Counted from the first letter of the stretch, positions 7,138 to 15,775 are shown. The stretch is DNA of 64,000 bases from DASVEG01 sp035540495 (GCA_035540495.1 DATLGL010000033.1:1-64000); one strand, 5' to 3'. Numbers and translations are program-made. The notes: a model not told the origin generated them from the letters alone.

Positions 7138-8904
7138 TCAGACGACCTCGAGGATCTCCCCAATCGGGATCCCGCGCCCCGCCTGCCACTGCGTGTCGAA
7201 GGAGTCGCCGAGGGCGGCGCGCAGCCGTTCGAGCAGGTGGTCGTGCCAGCGGCGCCAGATGAAGTGGGGGACGACGAAGCCTGCAGCCCTGCTGGTCGCG
7301 TCACTGCAGGCGAGGACCCGTGCAGCGGCAACGAAGTCGCCAACGTCAGCGCGTACGCGGGCGAGGTCTGGCAGCGTGAGCGCGGCCCAGCGCACCCATC
7401 CGCTCTCGAGGTCGAGGTGCACAGCCCGGCGAAGTCGCCCCTCGGCGTCGGTGAGTTCGCCGGCCGCCGCGTCCGCCATGGCAAGGAGCCGCTGGTGCAT
7501 CCCGGCCTGCATCAAGTCGCCGGCGGTGACCTCGTCGTGCCGGGCCACCCAGTGGCGGGCACCAGCGGCATCACCAGTCTCGAACGAGATCGCCGTGAGA
7601 AGCATGGTCATGCGGCGAAGGTCGTTGAAGGTCTCGCCCCTGTGAGGGCGGCCCAGGGCGGTTACGGCTGCATCCAAGGCGGCGCGAGCCGAAGCGGCCT
7701 CGCCTCGGGCGAAGAGGATCAACCCCGCTCCCTCCAGACAGAACGCGAGCGAACGGTCGTGACCCGACGCCCGAGCCAGTGAAACCGCGGCATCGATGCG
7801 CTCCGAGGCCAAGGCGCGGTTTCCGGCGTCTTCCTCGATGACCGCAACCGTCCGGAGGCCGGCGGCACGACCGGCGATGTCGTCCGCGACGACATCTCGA
7901 TGTTCGTCCATGAGCTGGCGCGCACCGTCGTAGTCACCGATCTCGGCGCGCAGGTACGCCCCGTTCATGAGGAGCCATGCCTGGTGCCCGGCATCGCCGG
8001 TCCTTCTGGCCGCGGCGATCCCGCGCTCGCTCGCGTCGAGCGCTGCCGCGCGATCGGCTCGTCCGACCGCTTCCCACGTCACCTGGTCGGCCACGGTGGT
8101 GATGATGGCGTCGTCACCGAGCTCGACCCCGAGCGTGAGAGCTCTCAGCGCGGCGGCCCTGCGCTCCGCACCCCCTTTGAACCAGGCCATGTCCGTCAGT
8201 GCCCACGCCGTTCCGCTCCGGTCACCGATGCGCTCCCAGGTGCGCAGCGCCTCGCGCCGCCGGCTGCCCCCGCCCCGGACGCCTTGCAGCCGCATCACGC
8301 CGCCGAGCTCCCAGATCGCCCGCGCGACGAGGGCGGCGTCGTCGGCTTCCCGCGCGAGCTCGAGCGCCGTCTCGAGCTCCGTGAGCGCCCTCGGCTCGAG
8401 TGAGTTCGACCATTGCATGATGAGCAGGTCGGCGTGGAGCTCGGGGCGATCCGCGCGGGCCACCGCATCGGCGGCGCTACGGAGCATGTCGCCCGCCGAC
8501 TGATGATCCGCGATCTGAGCGAGCCGGACCGCAGTCAGCAGCGCGGCGGCGACGAGCGCCGGCGGGGCCGCGTCGGTTGCGGCGTCGACGACCCGGCGCG
8601 CCTGGCGTCGTCCTTCGGCCCAATGCCCGCGGATCTCCCAGAAGCGGCGAAGCTTCGCCACCATCACCAGCGCGTCGTCGACCTCGTTGCTCGCGAGCGA
8701 CCAGTCGATCGCGGCACGGACGTTGTCGTGGTTGGCCGCGAGCAAGTCGAGCCAGCGGACCTGCTCGGGACCATGGAGCTCGGGCTCGGCGCGCCGGAGA
8801 AGGTCTAGGAAGTAGTCGCGGTGGCGACGAGCGAGGCGTTCCCCCACGCTTGGCGGGCGGGAGGTCGGACCGTCCCTCGGGAGATGCCGTCTCACAGCCG
8901 CCAT
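7138..8904 (-). CDS. TPR-rich protein, detached C-terminal half of a STAND regulator
   Basis: A 588-residue all-helical protein of degenerate tetratricopeptide repeats. Its first part (ARRHRDYFLDLLRRAEPEL, WLDLLAANHDNVRAAIDWSL) is exactly the segment that in many actinobacterial LuxR/AfsR-like ATPases follows directly after the NB-ARC and winged-helix part. Here it is a separate gene, overlapping the ATPase gene by 13 bases, so the two products are probably made together and may work as a complex. No DNA-binding domain is seen in it. Confidence 0.75.
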   Translation of the reverse strand: MAAVRRHLPRDGPTSRPPSVGERLARRHRDYFLDLLRRAEPELHGPEQVRWLDLLAANHDNVRAAIDWSLASNEVDDALVMVAKLRRFWEIRGHWAEGRRQARRVVDAATDAAPPALVAAALLTAVRLAQIADHQSAGDMLRSAADAVARADRPELHADLLIMQWSNSLEPRALTELETALELAREADDAALVARAIWELGGVMRLQGVRGGGSRRREALRTWERIGDRSGTAWALTDMAWFKGGAERRAAALRALTLGVELGDDAIITTVADQVTWEAVGRADRAAALDASERGIAAARRTGDAGHQAWLLMNGAYLRAEIGDYDGARQLMDEHRDVVADDIAGRAAGLRTVAVIEEDAGNRALASERIDAAVSLARASGHDRSLAFCLEGAGLILFARGEAASARAALDAAVTALGRPHRGETFNDLRRMTMLLTAISFETGDAAGARHWVARHDEVTAGDLMQAGMHQRLLAMADAAAGELTDAEGRLRRAVHLDLESGWVRWAALTLPDLARVRADVGDFVAAARVLACSDATSRAAGFVVPHFIWRRWHDHLLERLRAALGDSFDTQWQAGRGIPIGEILEVV

Positions 8905-10460
8905 TCGACCGCGTCCGGCGGGTCATAGCGGCAGTAGGCGCCGGTCTTGACCGACCGCTCCAAGTGCGCGGCGGCGAGCTCGTCGTGCTGACCGAGGCGT
9001 TGGATCGCCCAGCGAATGGCCTTGGTCACGCTCATCCGAGCTCGCTCCGTCGCCGAGCCCGCGACCCGGCCGCGTCCGCCGATGCCGACCGCGGCGCTCA
9101 GCTGCGTGACGATCGCGTCGATCTCGGCCTCGGCGCGCGCCACTCGCTCGAGGTCGTTGAACTCCGCGGCCTCGTCCGCCTCGGCCCGCAGATCGGCGAG
9201 GCGCTCGCGATACGCCGACCGCGCGGCATGGTCGAGCAATGGGCCGGCGTCGCCATCCCGGAGACGGCCGCTGAGGTCGAGGACGTGGAGCTCGACGCCC
9301 GGCTGCGACAACAGCGCGTGGATGTAACCCAAGCCCTTGGCGTGCGGAATGCGAACGGGGCGGGGCCCGACCTCCCACACGTCGCCGTCACGCCGGAACG
9401 CCCACGCGCCGGTGTGCTCAGGCGCCTCGAGCGCGCCGAGGCGGCGGCGGCTGAAGTCACGGACGGTCTCGAGCAGGCGATACCAGGCGATGCCGGCGCG
9501 TTCCTCCTTGACGACCAAGGAAGTGTCGACCAGCCGCGCCAGCAGACGGAGGACCTCTGCTTCCTCGAGGCCATCCTCGGAGCAGACGGCTTCTGCCGCC
9601 TCCAACGTGAACCCGCCGACGAACACCGACAGCCGCGAGAACAGCAGTCGCTCGGAGTCGTCCAACAGGCCGTAGCTCCAGTCGAGGACGGCGGAAAGGC
9701 TCCGCTGACGCTCGGGGAGGGCACTCCCGTAGGCGGCGACGAAGTCGAGGTCGTCTTCGATGCGATCGGCTGCTTCTGCCGGGGATAGCACGCGAAGCCA
9801 GGGCGCAGCGAGCTCAAGTGCAAGGGGCAGCCCGTCGAGCGCGCGGCAGATGCGGACGACCGCGGCCGCGTTGTCCTCGTCGAGTCGGAACGAGCGGTCG
9901 TGGAGCTGCACGCGATCGACGAACAGCTGGACGCTCGGGACGGCCGCGAGATCGCTCGCCTCATCGCCGGCGGCCGGAACCGCCAGGGGCGAAAGCCGCC
10001 AGACGGCTTCGCCCGCAGTCCCGAGCGGTTCGCGGCTCGTCGACAGCACCCTGACGCCGGAACACTGGCTGGCGACTGCATGGGCAAGCTCGGCCGCGGC
10101 ACCGAGCACGTGCTCGCAGTTGTCGAGGACGAGGACACCGGTGCGGCTGCGCAGCCGTTCGACCAGTGGGTCGGCCGTGGGCTCCGCGCCGCCGACGTCC
10201 CCGAACGACTCGCGCCAGCCCAGCGCGTCGATGACCGCCTGCCTGACACCACCGGCGTCGGCGACGGATGCGAGCTCTACCCACCACGCGTCCGCCGACC
10301 GTGTGCGCAGGAGCTCGCGGACAAGGCGAGTCTTGCCCGTGCCGCCGGGCCCAGTGACCGTCAGGACCCGACGTTCGGCAAGCTGGCGAGCAACGGCGAC
10401 GAGCTCGAGATCGCGGCCGATGAACGACGTCGTTGGGATCAGGCCAACCGCCACGGTCAC
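8892..10460 (-). CDS. STAND-type (NB-ARC-like) signalling ATPase
   Basis: About 522 residues. Walker A GPGGTGKT (about residues 37-44), Walker B LVLDNCEH (110-117), the sensor STSREPLG and the conserved DGLPLALELAAPWLRVLSP place it among NB-ARC/STAND ATPases that accompany LuxR, SARP or cyclase regulators. After the LLETVRDFSRRRLG helix, where TPRs normally begin, it instead carries a module (GDVWEVGP...HAKGLGYIHALL, ELHVLDLSG, SVTKAIRWAIQRL, GAYCRYDP) that usually forms the C-terminal end of such proteins. The TPR half is the next gene. Start chosen at GTG 10460; 10484 and 10454 are alternatives. Confidence 0.82.
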   Translation of the reverse strand: MTVAVGLIPTTSFIGRDLELVAVARQLAERRVLTVTGPGGTGKTRLVRELLRTRSADAWWVELASVADAGGVRQAVIDALGWRESFGDVGGAEPTADPLVERLRSRTGVLVLDNCEHVLGAAAELAHAVASQCSGVRVLSTSREPLGTAGEAVWRLSPLAVPAAGDEASDLAAVPSVQLFVDRVQLHDRSFRLDEDNAAAVVRICRALDGLPLALELAAPWLRVLSPAEAADRIEDDLDFVAAYGSALPERQRSLSAVLDWSYGLLDDSERLLFSRLSVFVGGFTLEAAEAVCSEDGLEEAEVLRLLARLVDTSLVVKEERAGIAWYRLLETVRDFSRRRLGALEAPEHTGAWAFRRDGDVWEVGPRPVRIPHAKGLGYIHALLSQPGVELHVLDLSGRLRDGDAGPLLDHAARSAYRERLADLRAEADEAAEFNDLERVARAEAEIDAIVTQLSAAVGIGGRGRVAGSATERARMSVTKAIRWAIQRLGQHDELAAAHLERSVKTGAYCRYDPPDAVEWRL

Positions 10461-10969
10461 CCCTTCATCTTCCCGCGCTCGCACCCAGAGCGGAACTCTT
10501 CCAGCGGATCACCGGGTGAAGGTGCGGCGATGACCGTCGCCGCAGCGATGCCCATGCCACCCGCCGACGGCTGACTGCGATTTCGGGCGCGGAACGCGAC
10601 GAGCGACGCTCGTCGAGGATGCGGAAGTTCCCCTCTCGCTCCCGCGCCCGACGACGGCACCAGGCTCACCTGCGGGTTCGTCGGACGCAGCAGGGGTTGC
10701 CCAGGCCCCCGACAGGGCGGCACCTGCCAACCGTCGCTCGAGGGTGTGCGAGGTCGTCGTGAGTGACGGCGCCGCTGGATCTGAAACTCGTTTTTAGAGC
10801 GCACCGGTGGGAGGTACGGCGGTGGTCGCGGGTCAGCGGGAGCCTGCTACCGGATGACCTGAAGATGCCGGATCACCCGTATCACGCGTTGTTCTACGGG
10901 TGATCGCGTCTGGGTTACTGGCAGTGTTGTATTCGTGCCGGCGTTCTCGCGGTGGTCGTCGCGCCCACC
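10461..10969. other. Intergenic region with a gene-end remnant and a hairpin
   Basis: About 500 bases with no complete gene. On the plus strand, roughly 10791-10903, one frame reads WEVRRWSRVSGSLLPDDLK then MPDHPYHALFYG and a stop, which looks like the tail of a protein without its body. Within it lies a perfect 11-bp inverted repeat (gatcacccgta at 10871-10881, complement at 10895-10905, 13-base loop), about 65 bases beyond the stop of the minus-strand DUF2089 gene; it could act as that operon's terminator. Confidence 0.4.
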
Positions 10970-11386
10970 TCAGGCCAGGGGACGCCCCGTGAGCGCGGCC
11001 AGCGCCTCGTCCGGTGTCAGATCACCGCTTGCCAGCGCCCGGAGCACCTCCCGTCGGGCGTGGCTGCCGGCGCCGGCGCCTTCCGGGCTTGAGACGGACG
11101 GCGCCGAGGGCTCCGACGCCACAGCGTCGACGATGTCGTCGAAGCGCGCCCGCAACGTGTTGTAAGCGATCCCGAGGTCGGCGGCGAGTTGCTGGAGATT
11201 GTTCCGCCGGGCCAACAAGAGACCGACGAGGTCGAGCTGCTCCCGGCTGAGTCGCCCCATCCACCCCAGCGAGAACCGTCCCTCGACGACGGTGCCGCTG
11301 GTAGGGCTCTCGAGCCTCGTCACGACGAATGGCCCACGTCCGAACGGGTCCTGGGTTGGTAGGGGGATCTCTCCTCGAGCGGTCAC
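10970..11386 (-). CDS. DUF2089-type regulator lacking its zinc-ribbon cysteines
   Basis: A 138-residue protein. The pieces FVVTRLESPTSGTVVEGRFS, MGRLSREQLDLVGLLLARRN and LGIAYNTLRARFDDIVDAV match DUF2089, in which a zinc ribbon precedes a helix-turn-helix. In the usual family the segment reads CPxCG; here both cysteines are Ser (LESPTSG) and the N-terminal CxxC is also missing, so metal binding must be lost. The C-terminus (REVLRALASGDLTPDEALAAL) is a short SHOCT-like helical hairpin. The GTG start at 11386 overlaps the stop of the upstream gene (GTGA), so the two are translationally coupled. Probably a transcription factor. Confidence 0.78.
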   Translation of the reverse strand: MTARGEIPLPTQDPFGRGPFVVTRLESPTSGTVVEGRFSLGWMGRLSREQLDLVGLLLARRNNLQQLAADLGIAYNTLRARFDDIVDAVASEPSAPSVSSPEGAGAGSHARREVLRALASGDLTPDEALAALTGRPLA

Positions 11387-11928
11387 TCCGCGGCGACCTC
11401 GCTGCTGAGCGCGCCGATCGACGACTCCGGCCTCACGTCCGAACCGGCGAGGCCGACGAGCGTGTCGTCATCGAGATCGGCGAGATCCGCCTCCTTCAGG
11501 CTCAGGATCCAGTCGGGAGTGACGCCCGTCGCGGCGAGCGCGACGAGGGTGTCGCCGTTCAAGGTCACGCCGGCTTCGCCGAGCGCCCGGATCCACTCCG
11601 GCGTGACCCCGCTGCCGGCGAGGCCGACGAGCGTTTCGGTGTCAAGGCCTTCGACGCCCGCCTCGCGCACCGCACGGATCCACTCAGGCGTGACGCCGGC
11701 GCTGGCGAGGGCGATCAGCGCGTCAGGCGACAGCTTCCCCCGGCGGGCTGGCCGCGACGGCTCGAGCGACGCGACGTTCGCGCGCACTGTCTCGTTCGAG
11801 CCCCATCCGAAAACGGGCTGGATCGGCCACTGCGACCCCTTCCGCTGCGCGGCTTCCAACAGAGCATCCGCCTCATCGACCTGTAGCTCCCCACGAGCGA
11901 CCATCAGCACGATCTCGCGTTCATCCAT
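11383..11928 (-). CDS. GVTPEW tandem-repeat protein with SHOCT-like N-terminus
   Basis: A 181-residue protein. Residues 1-30 (MDEREIVLMVARGELQVDEA) form a SHOCT/DUF2089-tail-like hairpin resembling the C-terminus of its downstream partner. Then come about four repeats of roughly 27 residues built on D(T)LVGLAGSGVTPEWIRALGE: GVTPEWIRAVREAG, GVTPEWIRALGEAG, GVTPDWILSLKEAD and a degenerate DVRPES. GVTPE(Y/W)I repeats are known from the linkers of BlaR1/M56 proteins and adhesion-like proteins; their role is unclear. No signal peptide or membrane segment, so cytoplasmic. First gene of the two-gene operon with the DUF2089 protein. Confidence 0.7.
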   Translation of the reverse strand: MDEREIVLMVARGELQVDEADALLEAAQRKGSQWPIQPVFGWGSNETVRANVASLEPSRPARRGKLSPDALIALASAGVTPEWIRAVREAGVEGLDTETLVGLAGSGVTPEWIRALGEAGVTLNGDTLVALAATGVTPDWILSLKEADLADLDDDTLVGLAGSDVRPESSIGALSSEVAAE

Positions 11929-12038
11929 TACGCCATCATGCTCATACGGTTGGTGAAAATCAACCCTCTGGCGGCGATAATCGTCAGTTCGAATGGCATT
12001 ACCCAGCAATAGCCAGGGCGGGGCACACGTGCTCGATC

Positions 12039-12081
12039 GCGACGGAGCGACGGAGCGACGGAGCGACGGAGCGACGGAGCG
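12039..12081. repeat. 8-bp tandem repeat (gcgacgga)n
   Basis: Five complete and one partial copy of gcgacgga in a row, 12039-12081, inside the 330-base region 11929-12259 that separates the repeat-protein operon from the methyltransferase gene. The region holds no supported gene; in minus-strand translation the repeat gives the artefact peptide SVAPSLRR. Short exact repeats like this change copy number by slippage. Confidence 0.85.
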
Positions 12082-12259
12082 GTTCTTTCCGCGCCGCACG
12101 GAGTGTCCCGAACGGCCGGGCGACTCGCTCGTGAGCTCTGCGAAGCGCGGAGAAGCGTCGGCGGAGCGTCACCGTCATCCTCAATGCGGTTGCGATACTG
12201 CTGAACGCATCGAGGGCCTCTTGATGATCTTCGACGGCCAGCTCGTCCGCGAGGTTTGC

Positions 12260-13105
12260 TCACGGTTTGCGAGCGGTGATCAGCCACGCTGCGGCGCCGA
12301 GGAGGACGCCCTCGACGGTCTCCCGGCGGCGGAACAGGTCGGCGAGGTTGGAGAGTGCTTCGGCCCGCGCTGCCGCGTCCACGCCTTCGAGCAGGCCCTC
12401 GACGATCCCCATCGTGGTCGCGAACCCCAGGGCTTCGGATGCGTTCCCGCCGAGATCAACGGGCTCGTCGATCGGCGTGAGCTCGATGCTGCCGAAGCCG
12501 GCGGAAGTGAGGATGGTACGGACTCTGTCGGGTTCGGCGAGCGAGAACGGCGTTGGTGCGTCAGGTGGCGGCATGGGCAACGCGCGTCCAACCGCGAGGG
12601 CACCACGAAGCGACACGAGCCAATCGTTCTCCTGAAGGGCTCGCCAGCCAAGCAACGCGAGCGTTCCGCCGCGACGCAGCCCCACACCGATGTTCGTGTA
12701 CGCCGCGACGGGGTCGTTGAAGAACATGGTGCCGAAGCTGCTCATGGCGACGTCGAACGCGTTGGGCTCGAATCGGAAGACCTGGGCGTCGCCTCGGACA
12801 AAGACGATGTTGTCGAGCCCCTCGGCCGAGCTTCTCTGGCGCGCCAGCTCGAGCATCCGCCTCGAGAGATCGATGCCCACGACCTCACCTTCGGACGCGA
12901 GTCGCGAAACATCGCGGGTCGAACGTCCGGTGCCGCACCCCACGTCCACCACGCGATCGGCGACGCCCACCATGCGCGCCTCGATGAAGCGCTGCCAGAG
13001 GCGGCGACTCGCCCGGTCGTATCGGTCCGCTTGTTCCGTCCAGACGTCGCCCTCGTGCCCATCCCACGCTGACGCTTGATCGGTGTTGACGACGTCGACA
13101 CTCAC
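12260..13105 (-). CDS. Class I SAM-dependent methyltransferase (copy 1 of PadR-linked module)
   Basis: A 281-residue methyltransferase of the UbiE/type-11 fold. Motif I VVDVGCGTGRSTRDV binds the cofactor; acidic D of VVGIDLSRRML ends strand 2; GDAQVFRFEP and FDVAMSSFGTMFF follow. The small-molecule substrate is unknown. The GTG start at 13105 is chosen by comparison with its paralogue at 30783, which begins with the same layout (..AWDGxEG..W..xADxYDRA). It is transcribed divergently from a PadR regulator, with an inverted-repeat operator across its promoter, so that regulator probably represses it. Very similar in sequence to the 30783 gene (GTMFF, PDRVRTIL, AWLITA all shared). Confidence 0.9.
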   Translation of the reverse strand: MSVDVVNTDQASAWDGHEGDVWTEQADRYDRASRRLWQRFIEARMVGVADRVVDVGCGTGRSTRDVSRLASEGEVVGIDLSRRMLELARQRSSAEGLDNIVFVRGDAQVFRFEPNAFDVAMSSFGTMFFNDPVAAYTNIGVGLRRGGTLALLGWRALQENDWLVSLRGALAVGRALPMPPPDAPTPFSLAEPDRVRTILTSAGFGSIELTPIDEPVDLGGNASEALGFATTMGIVEGLLEGVDAAARAEALSNLADLFRRRETVEGVLLGAAAWLITARKP

Positions 13106-13125
13106 TTGGCGCCCCGCCGCGTATG

Positions 13126-13161
13126 CTCCCATATGGAGCATTTAGATACGCCCTATGGGAG
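13126..13161. promoter_or_regulatory. PadR operator, module 1
   Basis: Inverted repeat ctcccatatgg (13126-13136) / ccctatgggag (13151-13161), 10 of 11 bases pairing, 14 bases apart. It overlaps the minus-strand promoter of the methyltransferase and lies just before the PadR start. The second PadR/methyltransferase pair at 30.7 kb has a repeat with the same CTCCC...GGGAG ends and nearly the same total length (35 bases against 36), which strongly supports its being the regulator's binding site. Confidence 0.65.
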
Positions 13162-13169
13162 GATGTCAA
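13141..13169 (-). promoter_or_regulatory. Promoter of methyltransferase, module 1
   Basis: On the minus strand TTGACA (13169-13164) and TCTAAA (13146-13141) are 17 bases apart, giving a -35/-10 pair that would start transcription near 13134, some 29 bases before the GTG at 13105. The -10 sits inside the inverted repeat, and the -35 abuts the PadR start codon, exactly as in module 2. Confidence 0.55.
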
Positions 13170-13853
13170 GTGTCGGCTTCCCGGAAGCGTTCACCTTTGA
13201 CGACCACGTCGTACGCGATCCTCGGCCTCCTCGCAGTCCAACCGTGGTCGACGTACGAGCTCGCGCAACAGATGCGACGAGCTCTCGGTCAGTTCTGGCC
13301 TCGTGCTGAGAGCAAGCTGTACGAGGAGCCCAAGAAGCTCGTGGCCGAAGGGCTTGCCCGCGCTACTGCGGAGTCGACGGGCAGGCGGCCGCGCACCGTG
13401 TACTCGATCACCGCAAAGGGGAGGCGCGCACTGGCCGAGTGGGTACCGCAACCGGGCGCTGGTCCCGTGCTCGAGTTCGAGGCCCTCGTAAAGCTGTTCT
13501 ACGCCGAGCACGGCACGAAGTGGGATGTCCTCGCCACGCTCGACCGGGTGCGTTCATGGAGCGAGGAACGTCACGCGGACAGCGCCGGGATCGCGCTGGC
13601 GTACCTCAACGGCGAGGGGCCCTTTCCGGAACGGCTGCCGTGGCTTGTCCTCTGCGGCCAGTTCCTCGAGGAGTTCGAGATCATGGTGGAGCGTTGGACG
13701 GAGTGGGCTACGGACATCGTGGAGAAGTGGCCCGATGACATCACCGCAGCGGAGCCCGAGCTTGACGTACTCGAAGCCCAGGCACGTCGCGCGGAGACGC
13801 GGCCACCACGAGACCCAGGCAGCAGGGCCCCGCAGCACCCGACCGCGCGCTGA
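13170..13853 (+). CDS. PadR-family transcriptional regulator (module 1)
   Basis: A 227-residue PadR regulator. The winged helix-turn-helix occupies about residues 12-95 (TTTSYAILGLLAVQPWSTYE, ESKLYEEPKKLVAEGLAR, RTVYSITAKGRRALAEW); the C-terminal AphA-like helical domain (SWSEERHADSAGIALAYL) serves dimerisation. The GTG at 13170 follows GGAGGA by 7 bases. It is divergent from a methyltransferase gene with an inverted repeat between them, so it likely represses that gene and itself, perhaps in response to a toxic small molecule that the methyltransferase modifies. A close paralogue with the same arrangement is at 30050. Confidence 0.9.
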   Translation: MSASRKRSPLTTTSYAILGLLAVQPWSTYELAQQMRRALGQFWPRAESKLYEEPKKLVAEGLARATAESTGRRPRTVYSITAKGRRALAEWVPQPGAGPVLEFEALVKLFYAEHGTKWDVLATLDRVRSWSEERHADSAGIALAYLNGEGPFPERLPWLVLCGQFLEEFEIMVERWTEWATDIVEKWPDDITAAEPELDVLEAQARRAETRPPRDPGSRAPQHPTAR

Positions 13854-14019
13854 TCGGCCGAGCAGGGCGAGCCGCGCTTCTACGCCCCACCGCCCTATTC
13901 GCCCTCTACACCGCCTCGACGAGGGTCCTTCGCCACTGCCCCGCCCTTCTGCGAAACCGCCCTGCGGCTCCCCGAGGCCGGATCGCCGACCACGCGCACG
14001 ACGCGCCTCTCCTCGCGGG

Positions 14020-15138
14020 CTATTGCTGCGCCTTCTGGGAGCTGGAGACCGCGGCAGAAATGATCTGCGTGAATGTCGACCCGAGCCACTGATTGGCCCA
14101 TGGGCGCTCGGGCGCTGGAAACAAGTGAACCAGCAAGACCCCGACGAGCCTGAGGGATCGGTCGACCCAGCACCGGGCGCCAGACACAGCCGGGCACCAA
14201 AAGGATCCGACCGACGCCAGATCGCCGCGGAGATCGACGGCGGCGGTGCCGGCGACGGACCATCCGAGCCCCCAGTTCGCGGGCCACCCAACCGCGCCTG
14301 GCCACCGTGGCAGGTCGCCGGTAGCGATAGTGGTGGCAAGCGAGACGGCCGCAGGACTCAGCACCCGACGATCAGCGGTAGCGCCGTCGAGACGCATCAT
14401 TTCGTGAAACACGCCGATGTCCTTCGCCGTCGACAACAACCCGGCACCGGGTAGCGGGTTGCGTCTGCGGACAATCATCTCTGCGTCGGTGCGGCGTATC
14501 GATCCGCCGGTCATCTGATACGTGACAGCCATCCGAGTCGCAGCATCGGCACTCGGCAGCAACCAGGTGTCGTGCATCCCGAGCGGCCGGAAGATTCGGT
14601 CGCGAAGAGCGTCATCGAAGTCGGCTCCGTCGACCACCTCGACGAGGCGTCCAAGCACGGAATAGCCAAGATCGCTGTAGACAAACGCCTCCCCCGGCTC
14701 GGCGACCACAGGTAGCTCCGCGATCCCAGCTACCTCTTCCGCCAAAGAGATCTCGGTCCATTCCCCTGGCCTGTTGGCCCCGGCTGCGTCCCAACCGTGC
14801 GGGAGACCTGACACGTGCGACAACAAGTCGCGAATGAGGATCGGCCGGCTGCGAATCGGTCTGGCCGCGAACTCGGGCAGGACGTCAGCCACTGGCTGCC
14901 CCAGCCGGAGTGCTCCTTCATCAACCAGCTGAAGAACAGCCGCGGCTGTCACCCCTTTGGCCACGGAGCGCAACTGGAACGTCGTGGTCGCCGCCACGGG
15001 TAGACGCTGCTCGCGATCGGACCAGCCGAAAACAGCGTGGTAGACGACCTGTCCGTCCACCATCACAAGGGCGGCGGCACCGGCAACGCGACCTTCCTCC
15101 ACTGCAGCGCCGAGCATCCGATCCGCTAGTTCGAACAC
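14020..15138 (-). CDS. Serine hydrolase, beta-lactamase / class C PBP fold (second copy)
   Basis: A 372-residue hydrolase of the same family as 2705-3763. Nucleophile S58-V-A-K61 and Y154-S-D156 (YxN position, Asp instead of Asn) are in place, with the typical LLSHVSGLPHGW in between. The usual C-terminal HxG strand is replaced by VGSFWCPAVSGARCW, so the oxyanion side of the site is unusual. No signal peptide, so a cytoplasmic esterase-like role is likely. The GTG at 15138 is preceded by AGGGGGGC. It stands between a PadR gene (convergent) and an NTF2-like gene 59 bases upstream on the same strand. Confidence 0.85.
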   Translation of the reverse strand: MFELADRMLGAAVEEGRVAGAAALVMVDGQVVYHAVFGWSDREQRLPVAATTTFQLRSVAKGVTAAAVLQLVDEGALRLGQPVADVLPEFAARPIRSRPILIRDLLSHVSGLPHGWDAAGANRPGEWTEISLAEEVAGIAELPVVAEPGEAFVYSDLGYSVLGRLVEVVDGADFDDALRDRIFRPLGMHDTWLLPSADAATRMAVTYQMTGGSIRRTDAEMIVRRRNPLPGAGLLSTAKDIGVFHEMMRLDGATADRRVLSPAAVSLATTIATGDLPRWPGAVGWPANWGLGWSVAGTAAVDLRGDLASVGSFWCPAVSGARCWVDRSLRLVGVLLVHLFPAPERPWANQWLGSTFTQIISAAVSSSQKAQQ

Positions 15139-15197
15139 GGCCCCCCTTTGGCACGCCCCCGACGCGATCCGCGAGCGCCACTCTCGCGCACGAACAC

Positions 15198-15659
15198 CTA
15201 GTGCTCCGGCGACTGGATCGTCGTCGTGATCGACCGAGCCGTGGTGATCGGATCGGCGTGCCGATGCACGATCTTCCAGCCGCCGTCCTCCGGCCGGAAG
15301 ATCAAGGTGACCCGAAGCGCCACCACGACCGGATCGGCGCTTCCGACGACGAGTCCTTCGTGGCGCTCGATCTGCACGAGGTAGCCCAGGTTCGGAGTCG
15401 CGTACCTCGCAACCTCGTCGAAGCTTGACTCAACGCTCTGGAACCTCAGAACTCCGCCTTCTCGGAAGCTCTGCACGCCCTCGACGATTCCCGCGTTGAC
15501 GTCGGCCCATCCGCGCCGCGGTGGGCCCAGGGGATTCGCAAGCGTCACGTCGTCGGCAGTCGAGAAGCAGCGGGCGACAGGACCATGATCCCCGCGGACG
15601 TATGACCGGAGCGCCGTGCGAAAGGCGTCGATTGCGGTGTGGAACTCATGCGCTTGCAT
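15198..15659 (-). CDS. NTF2-like / SnoaL-fold protein
   Basis: A 153-residue protein of the nuclear-transport-factor-2 fold (YybH/DUF4440-like): an N-terminal helix pair (HTAIDAFRTALRSYVRGDHG), a conserved ADDVTLANPLGPPRRGW segment and C-terminal strands ending GGWKIVHRHADPI. Members act as small-molecule isomerases, hydrolases or binding partners; the function here is unknown. The ATG is preceded by AGGAGGGTCGG. Probably co-transcribed with the serine hydrolase downstream. Confidence 0.82.
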   Translation of the reverse strand: MQAHEFHTAIDAFRTALRSYVRGDHGPVARCFSTADDVTLANPLGPPRRGWADVNAGIVEGVQSFREGGVLRFQSVESSFDEVARYATPNLGYLVQIERHEGLVVGSADPVVVALRVTLIFRPEDGGWKIVHRHADPITTARSITTTIQSPEH

Positions 15660-15775
15660 CCGACCCTCCTGCGGCGATCTCTACTCTCCTGAGTATCAAC
15701 GGGCGGAAGCGGCGTCGCCACCCGCAGTGGCGCCGAGGTTCCGACCTCGTCGCCCGTCGCTGAGACACAGTGTTG

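Noticed and set aside
2705..15138. Calling the two serine hydrolases antibiotic beta-lactamases
   Set aside because: No signal peptides, and class C-fold esterases/peptidases share SxxK and YxN; resistance cannot be inferred.
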